Source: an uncultured Clostridiaceae bacterium | GTDB taxonomy: Bacteria > Bacillota > Clostridia > Clostridiales > Clostridiaceae | Reading direction: 5' to 3' | Length of the DNA stretch: 61,579 nucleotides | NCBI GenBank assembly: GCA_946405135.1 | Contig: CAMJGD010000007.1 | Location: forward strand, 1 to 61,579 | Shown: positions 25,687 to 34,852 of the stretch, one piece after another | How positions within the stretch are numbered: position 1 is the stretch's first letter | Layout: each line of letters begins with the position of its first letter | Translations under genes and position numbers: made by a program | The notes under the pieces: generated by a model | Database searches by the model: none | Seen by the model: only the letters and a program-made list of their open reading frames with translations | Told to the model about the DNA's origin: nothing

Positions 25687-26691
25687 ATGAAAAAAATAGC
25701 AGAAAAAATTGTAATACTTTTACCTATTCCTGTTTTTCTAATCACTTTATGTATAGGCTCTTATAACATACCTATTGAAAGAGTAGTTGATTTGATAGTT
25801 TATAAGATAAGCGGATACACTGTCTTTAATGCTGCAATTGACATGAACAGTTTAAATGTATTATTTGAGATAAGGCTTCCTAGAGTTATTCTTTCAATGC
25901 TTGTTGGTGCAAGTCTCTCTGTTGCAGGAGCTTCATTCCAAGCAGTATTAAAGAATCCTCTTGTTGAGCCATATACTCTTGGGTTATCCTCTGGGGCAGC
26001 TTTTGGAGCTGCCCTTGCATTATCTTTTCTAAATATTCCTGTTCAAATCAGTGCTTTCTTTTTTGCTTGTATTAGTGTTGCTATTTGCTACTTAGTTGCC
26101 ACAAAAGATGGAGATACATCTGTGGTATCTCTTATTTTATCAGGGGTTGCAATATCCGCATTATTTACAGCATTTCTATCAATATTGCAAATAATGATTG
26201 ATCCTATGAAGCTTCAAGGTTTAATATATTGGATTATGGGAAGTCTCCATACTTCAAGTTGGGAGAAAGTTTATTCAGTACTTCCTTATATGCTTATAGG
26301 ATTTTCATTGACATATATTTTTAGGTGGAAGTTAAATGTATTAGCCTTGGGAGAAAAAGATTCTATAATTCTAGGAATCAATCCGCAAAAATATAAAATT
26401 ATTTTTATTTTTGCATCTACATTATTAGCTTCCGCAGCAGTATCTGTTTCTGGAATTATCAGCTTGGTTGGATTGATGATTCCACACATGCTAAGAATGG
26501 TTTTTGGTTCTGACAATAGCAAAATGATTCCCATGTCATTTTGTTTAGGAGCTTCTTATTTGGCAATTGTAGACTGTTTTTCAAGAAATCTTTGCTCTTT
26601 TGAAATTCCTATTGGAATTCTAACCACCATAATAGGTGCTCCATATTTTATAGCTCTCATAAGAAAGACGAAGGCAGGTGGATGGCAGTGA
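25687..26691 (+). CDS. FecCD-family ABC transporter permease
   Basis: A 334-residue polytopic protein with about ten hydrophobic helices. Family markers are IRLPRVILSMLVGASLSVAGASFQAVLKNPLVEP at the N-terminal side, GLSSGAAFGA, and GIISLVGLMIPHMLRMVFG near the cytoplasmic coupling loop, then EIPIGILTTIIGAPYF. It forms the homodimeric channel for the binding protein upstream. The gene overlaps the ATPase start by ten bases. Confidence 0.9.
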   Translation: MKKIAEKIVILLPIPVFLITLCIGSYNIPIERVVDLIVYKISGYTVFNAAIDMNSLNVLFEIRLPRVILSMLVGASLSVAGASFQAVLKNPLVEPYTLGLSSGAAFGAALALSFLNIPVQISAFFFACISVAICYLVATKDGDTSVVSLILSGVAISALFTAFLSILQIMIDPMKLQGLIYWIMGSLHTSSWEKVYSVLPYMLIGFSLTYIFRWKLNVLALGEKDSIILGINPQKYKIIFIFASTLLASAAVSVSGIISLVGLMIPHMLRMVFGSDNSKMIPMSFCLGASYLAIVDCFSRNLCSFEIPIGILTTIIGAPYFIALIRKTKAGGWQ

Positions 26692-27443
26692 TAAAGTTTG
26701 AAGAAGTTACAATTGCATATCAAAACCATACTGTCCTTGAAAAAGTAAACTTAAATATTGAAAAAGGGGTTATAACTACTTTTTTAGGTCCAAACGGAAG
26801 TGGTAAAACATCCTTGATGTCTTCCATCAATAGAACCATAAAGCCTGTACATGGGAACATATATATAGATGGAAAAGATATTGCAAAGCTTAAGGTAAAG
26901 AACCTTTCAAAAATTGTTGCTACTGTTCCACAGCTATACAGTTCTCATTTTAATTTTTCAGTTTTTGATATGGTTTTATTAGGAAGGGCTCCGCACATAG
27001 GATATATGCCTAAAAAAGAAGATGTTCTAAAAGCGGAAGAAGCAATCTGCAATATAGGTATTGAAGATTTGAAGAATAAGGAATTCAATAGACTGAGTGG
27101 AGGAGAAAGACAGCTAGTTATGATAGCACGGGCTATTGCTCAGGATACAGAAGTGATTTTGCTGGATGAGCCTACCTCTTATTTGGATTTAAAAAATCAG
27201 CTTAAAGTATTGAGTATGGTAAAAGAAATCAATTTATCAAAAAAAGTTACATGTATTATGACACTACATGATCCTAACCATGCTTTAATGTATTCTGATA
27301 GAATTGTATTGTTTAATAATGGGATTATTGAAACAGGTACCATTGATAGTATGATTAATGCTAAAAATATTTTTGATGTTTACGGAGTTAAAGCAGAAGT
27401 ATTAGACATCAATAACAAAAAATATGTGATACCTGATTATTAA
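26682..27443 (+). CDS. metal-chelate ABC transporter ATPase (FecE/FepC type)
   Basis: A 253-residue ABC ATPase with Walker A (LGPNGSGKTSL, near 36), Q-loop in TVPQLY, signature LSGGERQLVMIA near 138, Walker B VILLDEPTSYLDL and the H-loop in TLHDPNHAL. It completes an importer with the two upstream proteins. Start ATG 26682 lies inside the permease gene with GGTGGATGG as overlap, showing tight coupling. The operon ends in a hairpin shared with the convergent hypA gene. Confidence 0.9.
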   Translation: MAVIKFEEVTIAYQNHTVLEKVNLNIEKGVITTFLGPNGSGKTSLMSSINRTIKPVHGNIYIDGKDIAKLKVKNLSKIVATVPQLYSSHFNFSVFDMVLLGRAPHIGYMPKKEDVLKAEEAICNIGIEDLKNKEFNRLSGGERQLVMIARAIAQDTEVILLDEPTSYLDLKNQLKVLSMVKEINLSKKVTCIMTLHDPNHALMYSDRIVLFNNGIIETGTIDSMINAKNIFDVYGVKAEVLDINNKKYVIPDY

Positions 27444-27490
27444 TAAATTATTATATGCTTCATATGGTTTGCATGAAAGAGTTTGCATTT

Positions 27491-27530
27491 AAAAAACTCT
27501 CAAAACCTTGCTAACTCAAGGTTTTGAGAG
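27491..27530 (-). terminator. terminator between the ABC operon and hypA
   Basis: CTCTCAAAACCTTG (27497–27510) pairs perfectly over 14 bp with 27517–27530. On the minus strand it is followed by TTTTTT (27496–27491), so it chiefly stops hypA transcription; it may work less well for the plus strand. Confidence 0.8.
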
Positions 27531-27546
27531 CTAAAAGTAAAACTAA

Positions 27547-27906
27547 TTAACTTGGTGCTGAAGATTCTCTAATAATGATTTCTTTTAAGATAAATTCCAT
27601 TCCACTTAATATTTCCCAATCCTCAGCATTACAGTAAGGGCATTTACCCTTATTCTTTACAATTTTAAAAACTTTATTACAATGATGGCATAAACCATTT
27701 GCTGGAAGCATCTCAATTTTTAATTTAGAATTTTCTAAAATGGTTCCTTCTGCTGCATTAGGAAAATACTCCATCATATATCTAGGTACAATTGATGACA
27801 TTTCTCCTATTTGAACAACAATAGTATCTATTTCATCAATATTGTTCTGAATTGCAGCAGTTTCAACCATTTTTATTAATTCTACTAATACAGTTACTTC
27901 ATGCAT
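27547..27906 (-). CDS. hypA: HypA-type nickel metallochaperone
   Basis: A 119-residue HypA/HybF homologue. It begins MHEVTV, with Met1–His2–Glu3 the conserved nickel site. The zinc domain shows CHHC and CPYC separated by about 14 residues. HypA delivers nickel to [NiFe]-hydrogenase and, in some bacteria, urease. No hydrogenase, hypB or urease gene is in the window; the gene lies 20 bases downstream of a large FAD/Fe-S oxidoreductase gene on the same strand and faces a metal-chelate importer. The C-terminal extension (ILKEIIIRESSAPS) is slightly unusual. Confidence 0.85.
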   Translation of the reverse strand: MHEVTVLVELIKMVETAAIQNNIDEIDTIVVQIGEMSSIVPRYMMEYFPNAAEGTILENSKLKIEMLPANGLCHHCNKVFKIVKNKGKCPYCNAEDWEILSGMEFILKEIIIRESSAPS

Positions 27907-27926
27907 AATATTTCCCTACCTATTGA

Positions 27927-30596
27927 CTATTTGTCCATGCTATCTCTATTTGGATTTAAAGCTGTTTTAATTTTTATATTGATTGCTCTCGAAAGTGCAT
28001 GTGGTTTAATATTTTCATAGCCATAACTATGAGCATCAAATTTACGATGAATTGTGATTGCATCAAATTTACATCTTGTTGTACATTCTCCGCAGCCTAT
28101 ACATTTATTTTCGTCAACATGAGCAACACCACATTTTAAGCAACGGTTAGTTTCAGCTTTTAATTGCTCTTCTGTAAACGTAATACGTGGATCTGAGAAA
28201 GTATTATTCTTAGTTGAATCATGATGAACTTTTTGACGCTTAGCACTATCATAGCCACCAAGATTTAAATTATCTTTATCAAGCGATTTAAAAATTCTTC
28301 TATTTCTTCCTAATGTTAATGACTGACCAGCATGAACATAGCGATGCAATGATTCAGCTCCCTCTTTACCTGCAGCGATAGCATCAATAGCGAATTTTGG
28401 TCCGCTATAAACGTCACCACCAACAAATATATCTGATTCACCTGTTTGATATGTTAATGAATCAGCTTTGGCAGTCATATTGCGATTTAATTCCAATTTG
28501 CTGCCTTTTAGCATGTCACCCCAAACAATAGCTTGACCAATTGATAACAATACTTTATCAGCTTTTACAGTTTTAATATCATTTTCATCATATTTTGGAC
28601 TAAATCTTCTTTCTTCATCGAAAACACTTAAACAGCGTTTAAACTCAACAGCTGTGACTCTACCATCTTCAACAATGATTCGTTTTGGACCCCAGCCATT
28701 ATTTACAACAATACCTTCCTCTTTAGCTTCAATAACTTCTTCATCTTGGGCAGGCATTTCATTTTCCCCTTCTAAACAGAACATATCTACGGTCTCGGCA
28801 CCGGTTCTAAGAGAAGTTCTTGCAACGTCAATTGCTACATTGCCTCCTCCGATTACTACAATATTACCTTCAGTTTTAACATCTTTACCTAGATTAACAT
28901 CTCTTAAATAATCAACACCAGAAATAACATCTTCATAATCTTCGCCTTCAATGTTAAGTTTTCTGCCGCCTTGGGCACCGATGGCAATATAGAATCCTTT
29001 ATATCCTTGGGCACGCAATTCATCTAAAGTAACATCTTTGCCCACTTCAACTCCGCATTTAAATTCAACGCCTAATTGACGAAGAACATCAATTTCAGCT
29101 TCAACAACATCTTTTTCAAGTCTAAAGGAAGGAATACCTAAAGTTAACATTCCACCAGGTTTTTGCTGCTTTTCAAAGATTGTGATTGTATAGCCTTTTT
29201 GAGCTAGAAAATATGCACAAGAAAGTCCTGCTGGTCCTGAACCAATTATGGCAATTTTAATATGACTATAATCAAATAACTTTTCTGGAACAAATCTTGT
29301 TTCTTTATTTAATTCCACATCAGCAATAAATTTTTTTATTTCATCTACTGCCACAGGTTCATCAATATTGCCTCTAGTACATTCATTTTCACAATTATGT
29401 GGACAAATACGACCACAGACTGCAGGTAGTGGATTTTCTTTTTTAATTAACTCTAAAGCATCAATATATTTTCCTTGAGCTGCCAACTTTATATACGCTT
29501 GAACAGCAATATGAGCTGGACAAGTTGTTTTACATGGTGATGTACCACAATCATAAACATTTTCAAAATTTTCTCTGAAATTTGGATTATAACGTTCTGG
29601 GCCCCATTTATGGTCATCAGGAAGTGGGGTAAATGGGTATTCAATTTGCTGTTTAGTACATAAATTATATCCTAGCTTAACAGCATTAGCAGGACATGTT
29701 TCCACACATTGTCCACAGGCTCCGCATTTTTCAGTATCAACTTCTGCAATATAATTAGAGCGTGACATATTAGGTGTATTAAAATACTGTGAAGTACGTA
29801 AAGCTAAACAGATATCACGTTGACAATTACAAATTGCCCAAATTTTATTAGTACCATCCATATTTGTAACCTGGTGCATATAACCCATTTTCTCAGCTTT
29901 TAAAATAACTTCTGTTGCTTCTTCTTTTGTTATACGTCTTGCTTTACCTGTTCTAATAGCTGATTCAGCAGTAGCACCAAGAATAATACATAGTTCTTCT
30001 GCTATACTGCCAGTACCTTCATTCATTTGAGTACGAACCAAACGGCATTGGCATGGTGCAATACCAATATGGTTTTGATATTTAGTTAACCAATAAGATA
30101 TTTCTTCATAGGGTGCTTTTCTGGTTTCAGCCTGAATTGCTGATTCAACTGGAATAACACGCATTGCTCCATTACCCATGGGCATAATTGTAGTAACAGC
30201 TTCAACAGTTTCTCTTGTATATTGTTCAAAGGCTCTGGCTATCTCAGGGTGAGCATCAGCTTGTTCACGATTAAGCATCATTAATTCATAGATTCCTGGA
30301 ACATAAATTGGAAGTTCAAATTTATCTGTTCCATCTCCTTGAGGTTTAATTTCGATAATTCCCATATCAGCAAGCTGCATACAAATATCAAAAGTTTCAG
30401 CATAGCTTTTATGCACTCTTGCTGCAATGTCTTCTACGGCTTCTTGTTCTCTTCTTTTCATTGCAATAACAACATCGGCTTGTTCATCATTTACTAAATC
30501 GGCAAATACATAGTATTCTGGATCATTTTCAGTATAAGCTTTATTTCTACCGCTTATATGTTGTGCCATTTTAAGAATTTTTTCTCTTATTTCCAT
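27927..30596 (-). CDS. FAD-dependent, Fe-S cluster-rich oxidoreductase (GltD-like core)
   Basis: An 889-residue multidomain flavoprotein. Residues 1–270 form a winged-helix-like and iron-sulfur region with cysteine pairs (CQC, CNC). A ferredoxin motif CGACGQCVETCP follows near 290, then the GltD-type linker with CGRICPHNCENEC near 395. The core is the GltD/dihydropyrimidine-dehydrogenase flavin fold: FAD site IIGSGPAGLSCA near 450, NAD(P) site VIGGGNVAIDVA near 585 and the C-terminal GGDVYSGP. The C-terminus adds CIGCGECTTRCK. It probably moves electrons between NAD(P)H and ferredoxin or an unknown partner. Long proteins of this layout occur in clostridia, usually annotated only as FAD-dependent oxidoreductases. 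hypA is the next gene on this strand. Confidence 0.75.
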   Translation of the reverse strand: MEIREKILKMAQHISGRNKAYTENDPEYYVFADLVNDEQADVVIAMKRREQEAVEDIAARVHKSYAETFDICMQLADMGIIEIKPQGDGTDKFELPIYVPGIYELMMLNREQADAHPEIARAFEQYTRETVEAVTTIMPMGNGAMRVIPVESAIQAETRKAPYEEISYWLTKYQNHIGIAPCQCRLVRTQMNEGTGSIAEELCIILGATAESAIRTGKARRITKEEATEVILKAEKMGYMHQVTNMDGTNKIWAICNCQRDICLALRTSQYFNTPNMSRSNYIAEVDTEKCGACGQCVETCPANAVKLGYNLCTKQQIEYPFTPLPDDHKWGPERYNPNFRENFENVYDCGTSPCKTTCPAHIAVQAYIKLAAQGKYIDALELIKKENPLPAVCGRICPHNCENECTRGNIDEPVAVDEIKKFIADVELNKETRFVPEKLFDYSHIKIAIIGSGPAGLSCAYFLAQKGYTITIFEKQQKPGGMLTLGIPSFRLEKDVVEAEIDVLRQLGVEFKCGVEVGKDVTLDELRAQGYKGFYIAIGAQGGRKLNIEGEDYEDVISGVDYLRDVNLGKDVKTEGNIVVIGGGNVAIDVARTSLRTGAETVDMFCLEGENEMPAQDEEVIEAKEEGIVVNNGWGPKRIIVEDGRVTAVEFKRCLSVFDEERRFSPKYDENDIKTVKADKVLLSIGQAIVWGDMLKGSKLELNRNMTAKADSLTYQTGESDIFVGGDVYSGPKFAIDAIAAGKEGAESLHRYVHAGQSLTLGRNRRIFKSLDKDNLNLGGYDSAKRQKVHHDSTKNNTFSDPRITFTEEQLKAETNRCLKCGVAHVDENKCIGCGECTTRCKFDAITIHRKFDAHSYGYENIKPHALSRAINIKIKTALNPNRDSMDK

Positions 30597-30855
30597 AACA
30601 TTTTCCCCCTTTCATATATAAGTTATTATATTCTTTATGTTATGCCAATATCCTTCTAAAAATGCCAAAATATTATTGATTTGCTTTTATTTTATTCTTT
30701 TTGATTGGAGGTATTACTATTAAGTGATATTTTTTAAAGTACTAAGGTATTCGCAGTTATTGAGAAATATCGCTTAAAACAAAGGCTTAATTTGATATGA
30801 ATGGATCTATTGAACCATTAGTGAGTAGTTATGGCGAAATTTGGATAAGCTACGG

Positions 30856-30884
30856 TTGTAATGTATACCTTTTAGGTATATAAT
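30856..30884 (+). promoter_or_regulatory. promoter with overlapping palindromic operator
   Basis: TTGTAA (30856–30861), a 17-base spacer and TATAAT (30879–30884) drive the fusion-enzyme operon. A perfect palindrome TATACCTTTTAGGTATA (30864–30880) fills the spacer and the first bases of the −10 box, so a bound repressor would block the promoter. A second, imperfect inverted repeat (AAGTGATATTT 30722–30732 with AAATATCGCTT 30765–30775) lies farther upstream. Nothing else is seen between 30597 and 30855 apart from the divergent gene's leader. Confidence 0.7.
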
Positions 30885-30943
30885 GGCCTTAAAAGATACT
30901 ATATACATTTATGAAAATCTATTGTTTTAAAGGGGGTAAATAT

Positions 30944-32851
30944 ATGTTTTTTAAGACTACAGAGCAACATGAAAATTTGAGGTCCCAAATCAGAGCATTT
31001 GCAGAGGAGGAAATTAAACCCATTGCATTTATGCTGGATAAGGAAAACAGATTTCCCTCGGAAGTAGTTCATAAGCTGGCTGATATGGGGATGATGGGTA
31101 TACCATATCAGAAGAAATATGGCGGAGCTGGTTTGGACGTAGTCAGCTATGCTATTGCCGTTGAGGAATTATCAAGGGTAGATGGCGGTACAGGAGTAAT
31201 TCTTTCTGCTCATACATCTTTAGGTGCATATCCAATTGCTGCTTATGGAACGGATAAGCAGAAACAAAAATATTTGGTTCCCTTGGCTAAAGGAGAGAAA
31301 ATTGGAGCATTTGGTCTTACCGAGGAGAATGCCGGAAGTGATGCTGGTGGTACTGAAACCACTGCTGTCTTAGAAGGAGATTACTACATTTTAAATGGTG
31401 AAAAGATCTTTATTACCAACGCAGGGGAAGCTGATATTTACATTATATTTGCAGTTACTACACCTAATATAGGTACTAAAGGCATCAGTGCATTTATTGT
31501 AGAGAAGGGCTGGGATGGATTTAGTTTTGGACAGCATTACGATAAGATGGGTATCCGTTCTTCCGCCACTGCAGAGTTGATTTTCAACGATGTAAAAGTT
31601 CCTAAGGAAAATTTATTAGGAAAAGAGGGCGAAGGTTTTAAGATTGCTATGTCTACATTGGATGGCGGGCGTATCGGTATTGCAGCCCAGGCCCTAGGTA
31701 TTGCCCAAGGGGCATATGAGAATGCTTTAGCTTATTCAAAGGAAAGAGTTCAATTTGGGAAACCAATCTGTCAGCAACAGATAGTAGCTTTTAAGCTTGC
31801 TGATATGGCAACAAAGCTCAGGGCAGCTAGGTTACTTATTTACAGTGCTGCAGAGCTGAAAGGAAATCATGAACCTTATAGTATGGAAGCAGCTATGGCA
31901 AAACAATATGCTTCGGATGTCTGCCTTGAGATTGTAAATGATGCCCTCCAAATATTTGGAGGAAGCGGCTATATGAAAGGTATGGAAGTTGAGCGTGCCT
32001 ACAGAGACGCTAAGATTTGTACAATATATGAGGGAACTAATGAAATTCAGCGTTTAGTTATATCTTCTCATATTATAGGTAAGATGCCCAAAAACGAAAT
32101 AGCAGCTAGAGCTGTTCAGAAAGGGCCTATCACAGGCTATCGTAAGAAAATTATTTTCAAGGAAGGAACTCCAAAAGAAAGAGTTGATGCTCTTGTGAAG
32201 GCTCTTAAGGAAGAGGGTTATGATTTCACAGTTGGAATTCATATTGATACTCCTATAAGTAAGGCGGACAGGGTAGTTAGTGCAGGAATGGGTATAGGGG
32301 AAAAAGAAAATATGAAGCTTATAGAAGATTTAGCAATTCAAGCTGGTGCAGCTATCGGTTCATCTCGTCCAGTAGCTGAAACACTTAAATATCTACCACT
32401 AAATCGTTATGTTGGTATGTCTGGCCAAAAGTTTAATGGGAATCTCTACATTGCCTGCGGCATTTCAGGTGCAGGTCAACATTTGAAAGGTATAAAGGAT
32501 GCTACTACAATTGTTGCTATAAATAAGGATCCAAATGCAAAAATTTTTAAGAACGCGGATTATGGTATCTTAGGTGATTTAATGGAAATTCTTCCATTGC
32601 TCATTGAGGCTTTAGATAATGGGGAACCTAAGAAGGAGGCACCACCTATGAAGAAGATGAAGAGAGCCGTTCCAAAGAAAATTCAGCCAACTTGGAAACA
32701 TTATGCTTGCAGTGGATGTGGTTACGAATATGATCCTGGACTAGGTGATCTGGAAGGTGAAGTACTTCCTGGCACACTATTTGATAATATACCAGAAGAG
32801 TGGACATGTCCCGCTTGCGGTGAAGGAAAGAATATGTTTATAGAAGTTTAG
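30944..32851 (+). CDS. acyl-CoA dehydrogenase–EtfA domain–rubredoxin fusion
   Basis: A 635-residue triple fusion. Residues 1–380 are an acyl-CoA dehydrogenase (FGLTEENAGSDAGGT substrate/FAD motif, ERVQFGKPI, and the catalytic Glu in IYEGTNEIQ). Residues about 400–560 match the C-terminal FAD domain of electron-transfer flavoprotein alpha (ADRVVSAGMGIG, GSSRPVAE, CGISGAGQHLKG, TIVAINKDP). The last 50 residues are a rubredoxin (CSGCGYEYDPG … CPACGEG). The set suggests an internal electron path from an acyl-CoA or NADH-linked flavin to rubredoxin. I start it at ATG 30944 behind AAAGGGGGT; the upstream ATG adds 11 poor residues. The next gene, 50 bases downstream, is a flavodiiron protein, a classical rubredoxin acceptor. 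No separate etfB is nearby. Confidence 0.9.
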   Translation: MFFKTTEQHENLRSQIRAFAEEEIKPIAFMLDKENRFPSEVVHKLADMGMMGIPYQKKYGGAGLDVVSYAIAVEELSRVDGGTGVILSAHTSLGAYPIAAYGTDKQKQKYLVPLAKGEKIGAFGLTEENAGSDAGGTETTAVLEGDYYILNGEKIFITNAGEADIYIIFAVTTPNIGTKGISAFIVEKGWDGFSFGQHYDKMGIRSSATAELIFNDVKVPKENLLGKEGEGFKIAMSTLDGGRIGIAAQALGIAQGAYENALAYSKERVQFGKPICQQQIVAFKLADMATKLRAARLLIYSAAELKGNHEPYSMEAAMAKQYASDVCLEIVNDALQIFGGSGYMKGMEVERAYRDAKICTIYEGTNEIQRLVISSHIIGKMPKNEIAARAVQKGPITGYRKKIIFKEGTPKERVDALVKALKEEGYDFTVGIHIDTPISKADRVVSAGMGIGEKENMKLIEDLAIQAGAAIGSSRPVAETLKYLPLNRYVGMSGQKFNGNLYIACGISGAGQHLKGIKDATTIVAINKDPNAKIFKNADYGILGDLMEILPLLIEALDNGEPKKEAPPMKKMKRAVPKKIQPTWKHYACSGCGYEYDPGLGDLEGEVLPGTLFDNIPEEWTCPACGEGKNMFIEV

Positions 32852-32901
32852 TGGTATAATAAGCATTATAGTTTGTTTTTAGCGTAAAGGAGGTAAAAAC
32901 C

Positions 32902-34101
32902 ATGTATTGTGTCAGAAAAATAGTTGATGATCTTTATTGGGTTGGGGGCAACGATCGCCGCTTGTCCCTTTTTGAAAATATTCATCCAATTCCAAAGGGG
33001 GTTTCTTATAACTCATATTTGCTTTTGGATGAGAAGACAGTGCTCTTTGATACAGTTGACTGGTCAGTTTGCCGGCAGTTTCTTGAGAATGTTAAAGAAG
33101 TTCTAGGAAATAGGTCGCTGGATTATATGGTAATTAACCATATGGAGCCAGATCATGCAGCCTGCATTGAAGAAGTTATTCTTCGCTATCCAAATGTGAA
33201 GATTATATGCACAGAAAAAGCTTTTATGTTCATGAATCAGTTTGGCTTTAATGTAGATGATAAAGTGATAAAAGTCAAAGAAGGGGATACAATGTCTTTT
33301 GGAAAGCATAAAGTTGTATTTATAGCTGCTCCAATGGTACATTGGCCAGAAGTTATGGTAACATATGATACTACCAATGGTGTATTGTTTTCAGCCGATG
33401 CTTTCGGTACTTTTGGTGCCTTAGATGGGAAATTGTTTAATGACGAGGTAGATTTTAAACGCAATTGTATTGACGAGGCCAGAAGATATTATACAAACAT
33501 TGTCGGGAAGTATGGTCCCCATGTACAGGCTCTACTAAAGAAAGCAGGAAAGGTTGATATTAAGGTTATATGTCCTTTGCATGGACCGGTATGGCGTAAT
33601 GATTTAGGCTATTTCTTGGATAAGTATGATAAGTGGAGCCGTTATGAGCCAGAGGAAAAGGGTGTAATGATAGTTTATGCATCAATGTACGGTAATACGG
33701 AGTCCGCTGCCAATTACCTAGCAGCAAGGCTAGTGGAAAAAGGAATGACAAATGTGGCTATGTATGATGTTTCACAAACTCATGTATCTTATTTAATTTC
33801 TGACACATTTAAATACAGCCATGTGATTCTTGCCTCTGTCACCTATAACTTGAATATTTATCCGCCAATGCTAGGTTATATAATGGATATGAAGGCATTG
33901 AATCTTCAGAAACGTACCTTCGCCCTTATAGAAAATGGCTCATGGGCTCCCCAGTCGGGAAAATTAATGGCTGAGCTATTGGATGGTATGAAAGAAATGA
34001 CTATTTTAGATAATGAAATATCATTGAATTCTTCCATGAAAGAGGATGATGCTGATTCAATGAATGCTCTTGCAGACAGTATTATAGAATCAATGAAGTA
34101 A
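32902..34101 (+). CDS. fprA: flavodiiron protein (FprA-type oxygen/NO reductase)
   Basis: A 399-residue A-type flavoprotein. The N-terminal metallo-beta-lactamase-like domain has the diiron motif H80-x-E82-x-D84-H85 (HMEPDH), a further His in APMVHWPEVM, Asp in FSADAFG and His in CPLHGPVW. The C-terminal flavodoxin domain (from about 254) shows MIVYASMYGNTES. These enzymes reduce O2 to water or NO to N2O in anaerobes, taking electrons from rubredoxin or coenzyme F420. The upstream partner carries its own rubredoxin domain, so the two genes form a plausible oxygen-defence pair. AAAGGAGGT precedes ATG 32902. Confidence 0.95.
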   Translation: MYCVRKIVDDLYWVGGNDRRLSLFENIHPIPKGVSYNSYLLLDEKTVLFDTVDWSVCRQFLENVKEVLGNRSLDYMVINHMEPDHAACIEEVILRYPNVKIICTEKAFMFMNQFGFNVDDKVIKVKEGDTMSFGKHKVVFIAAPMVHWPEVMVTYDTTNGVLFSADAFGTFGALDGKLFNDEVDFKRNCIDEARRYYTNIVGKYGPHVQALLKKAGKVDIKVICPLHGPVWRNDLGYFLDKYDKWSRYEPEEKGVMIVYASMYGNTESAANYLAARLVEKGMTNVAMYDVSQTHVSYLISDTFKYSHVILASVTYNLNIYPPMLGYIMDMKALNLQKRTFALIENGSWAPQSGKLMAELLDGMKEMTILDNEISLNSSMKEDDADSMNALADSIIESMK

Positions 34102-34124
34102 TTAGGCTAGTGAATTATGTGGAT

Positions 34125-34171
34125 TGGGGCTGCACATCAGCAGTTATTAACTGCTGATGCGCAGCCCCATT
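34125..34171 (+). terminator. hairpin after fprA
   Basis: TGGGGCTGCACATCAGCAG (34125–34143) pairs with 34151–34169 over 19 bp with one mismatch and a seven-base loop. No clean T-run follows on either strand. Confidence 0.65.
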
Positions 34172-34203
34172 GTAAAATTTGTAAAGGTTATTAAAAGAAA
34201 AAA

Positions 34204-34629
34204 TTATAAATTCTTTTCGGATAAATTTTTAAAAATTTCTTTAAATATAAACATAAACCATATTAGGGCAATTCCTAATATAGCATGTCCTAACCCTGCT
34301 ATATGATTTAAGCCATTAAAGTCCAAACCTTTTACTTGAAGAACGCCTCTCCAAATAAAGGTTACAACTGTAAATATAAGTCCTACATTATAAGTCCAAA
34401 ACCAAACATTAAAACCTTTCAATTCTTCAAAGCTTACCTTAGTAGCAAGCAGAGAAAGTATCATAAAAAATAAGAAACCCAAAATCAATATGTGACCATG
34501 AGTAACTTTTAAAGTAGTATAGCTATCAAAGTTATTCATTTTAGTAAACTCTCTGTAAAATACTCCTTCTGCAAGTCCTAATATTAAATAAATAAATGTT
34601 GTGAAATAAAGCTTTTTAATACTATCCAT
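34204..34629 (-). CDS. DUF2871-type four-helix membrane protein
   Basis: A 141-residue integral membrane protein with four hydrophobic helices. Conserved-looking histidines lie near helix ends (THGHILILGFLFF, NHIAGLGHAILG), a pattern seen in DUF2871 proteins and reminiscent of haem- or metal-binding helices. Function is unknown. Upstream on the minus strand is AGGGGGATTAA as ribosome site. It is separate from the ABC operon by about 220 bases. Confidence 0.7.
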   Translation of the reverse strand: MDSIKKLYFTTFIYLILGLAEGVFYREFTKMNNFDSYTTLKVTHGHILILGFLFFMILSLLATKVSFEELKGFNVWFWTYNVGLIFTVVTFIWRGVLQVKGLDFNGLNHIAGLGHAILGIALIWFMFIFKEIFKNLSEKNL

Positions 34630-34852
34630 ATTTAATCCCCCTAAAACTTAGTATATTTACTGTAAAAACTAAGCTTAATTAATACCAAAATTTTTCACTG
34701 ATGATTATTATCAGTAAAAAAGCATTATAAAAACTAAACTTAAGTAATATAGAAAACTTATTAATATTTATTATCAATTATATAATATTAATAAACAATG
34801 TTCAATACACTTTGTGAGAGATTTAGCATTTGAAATTTTTCATGAAAATATT

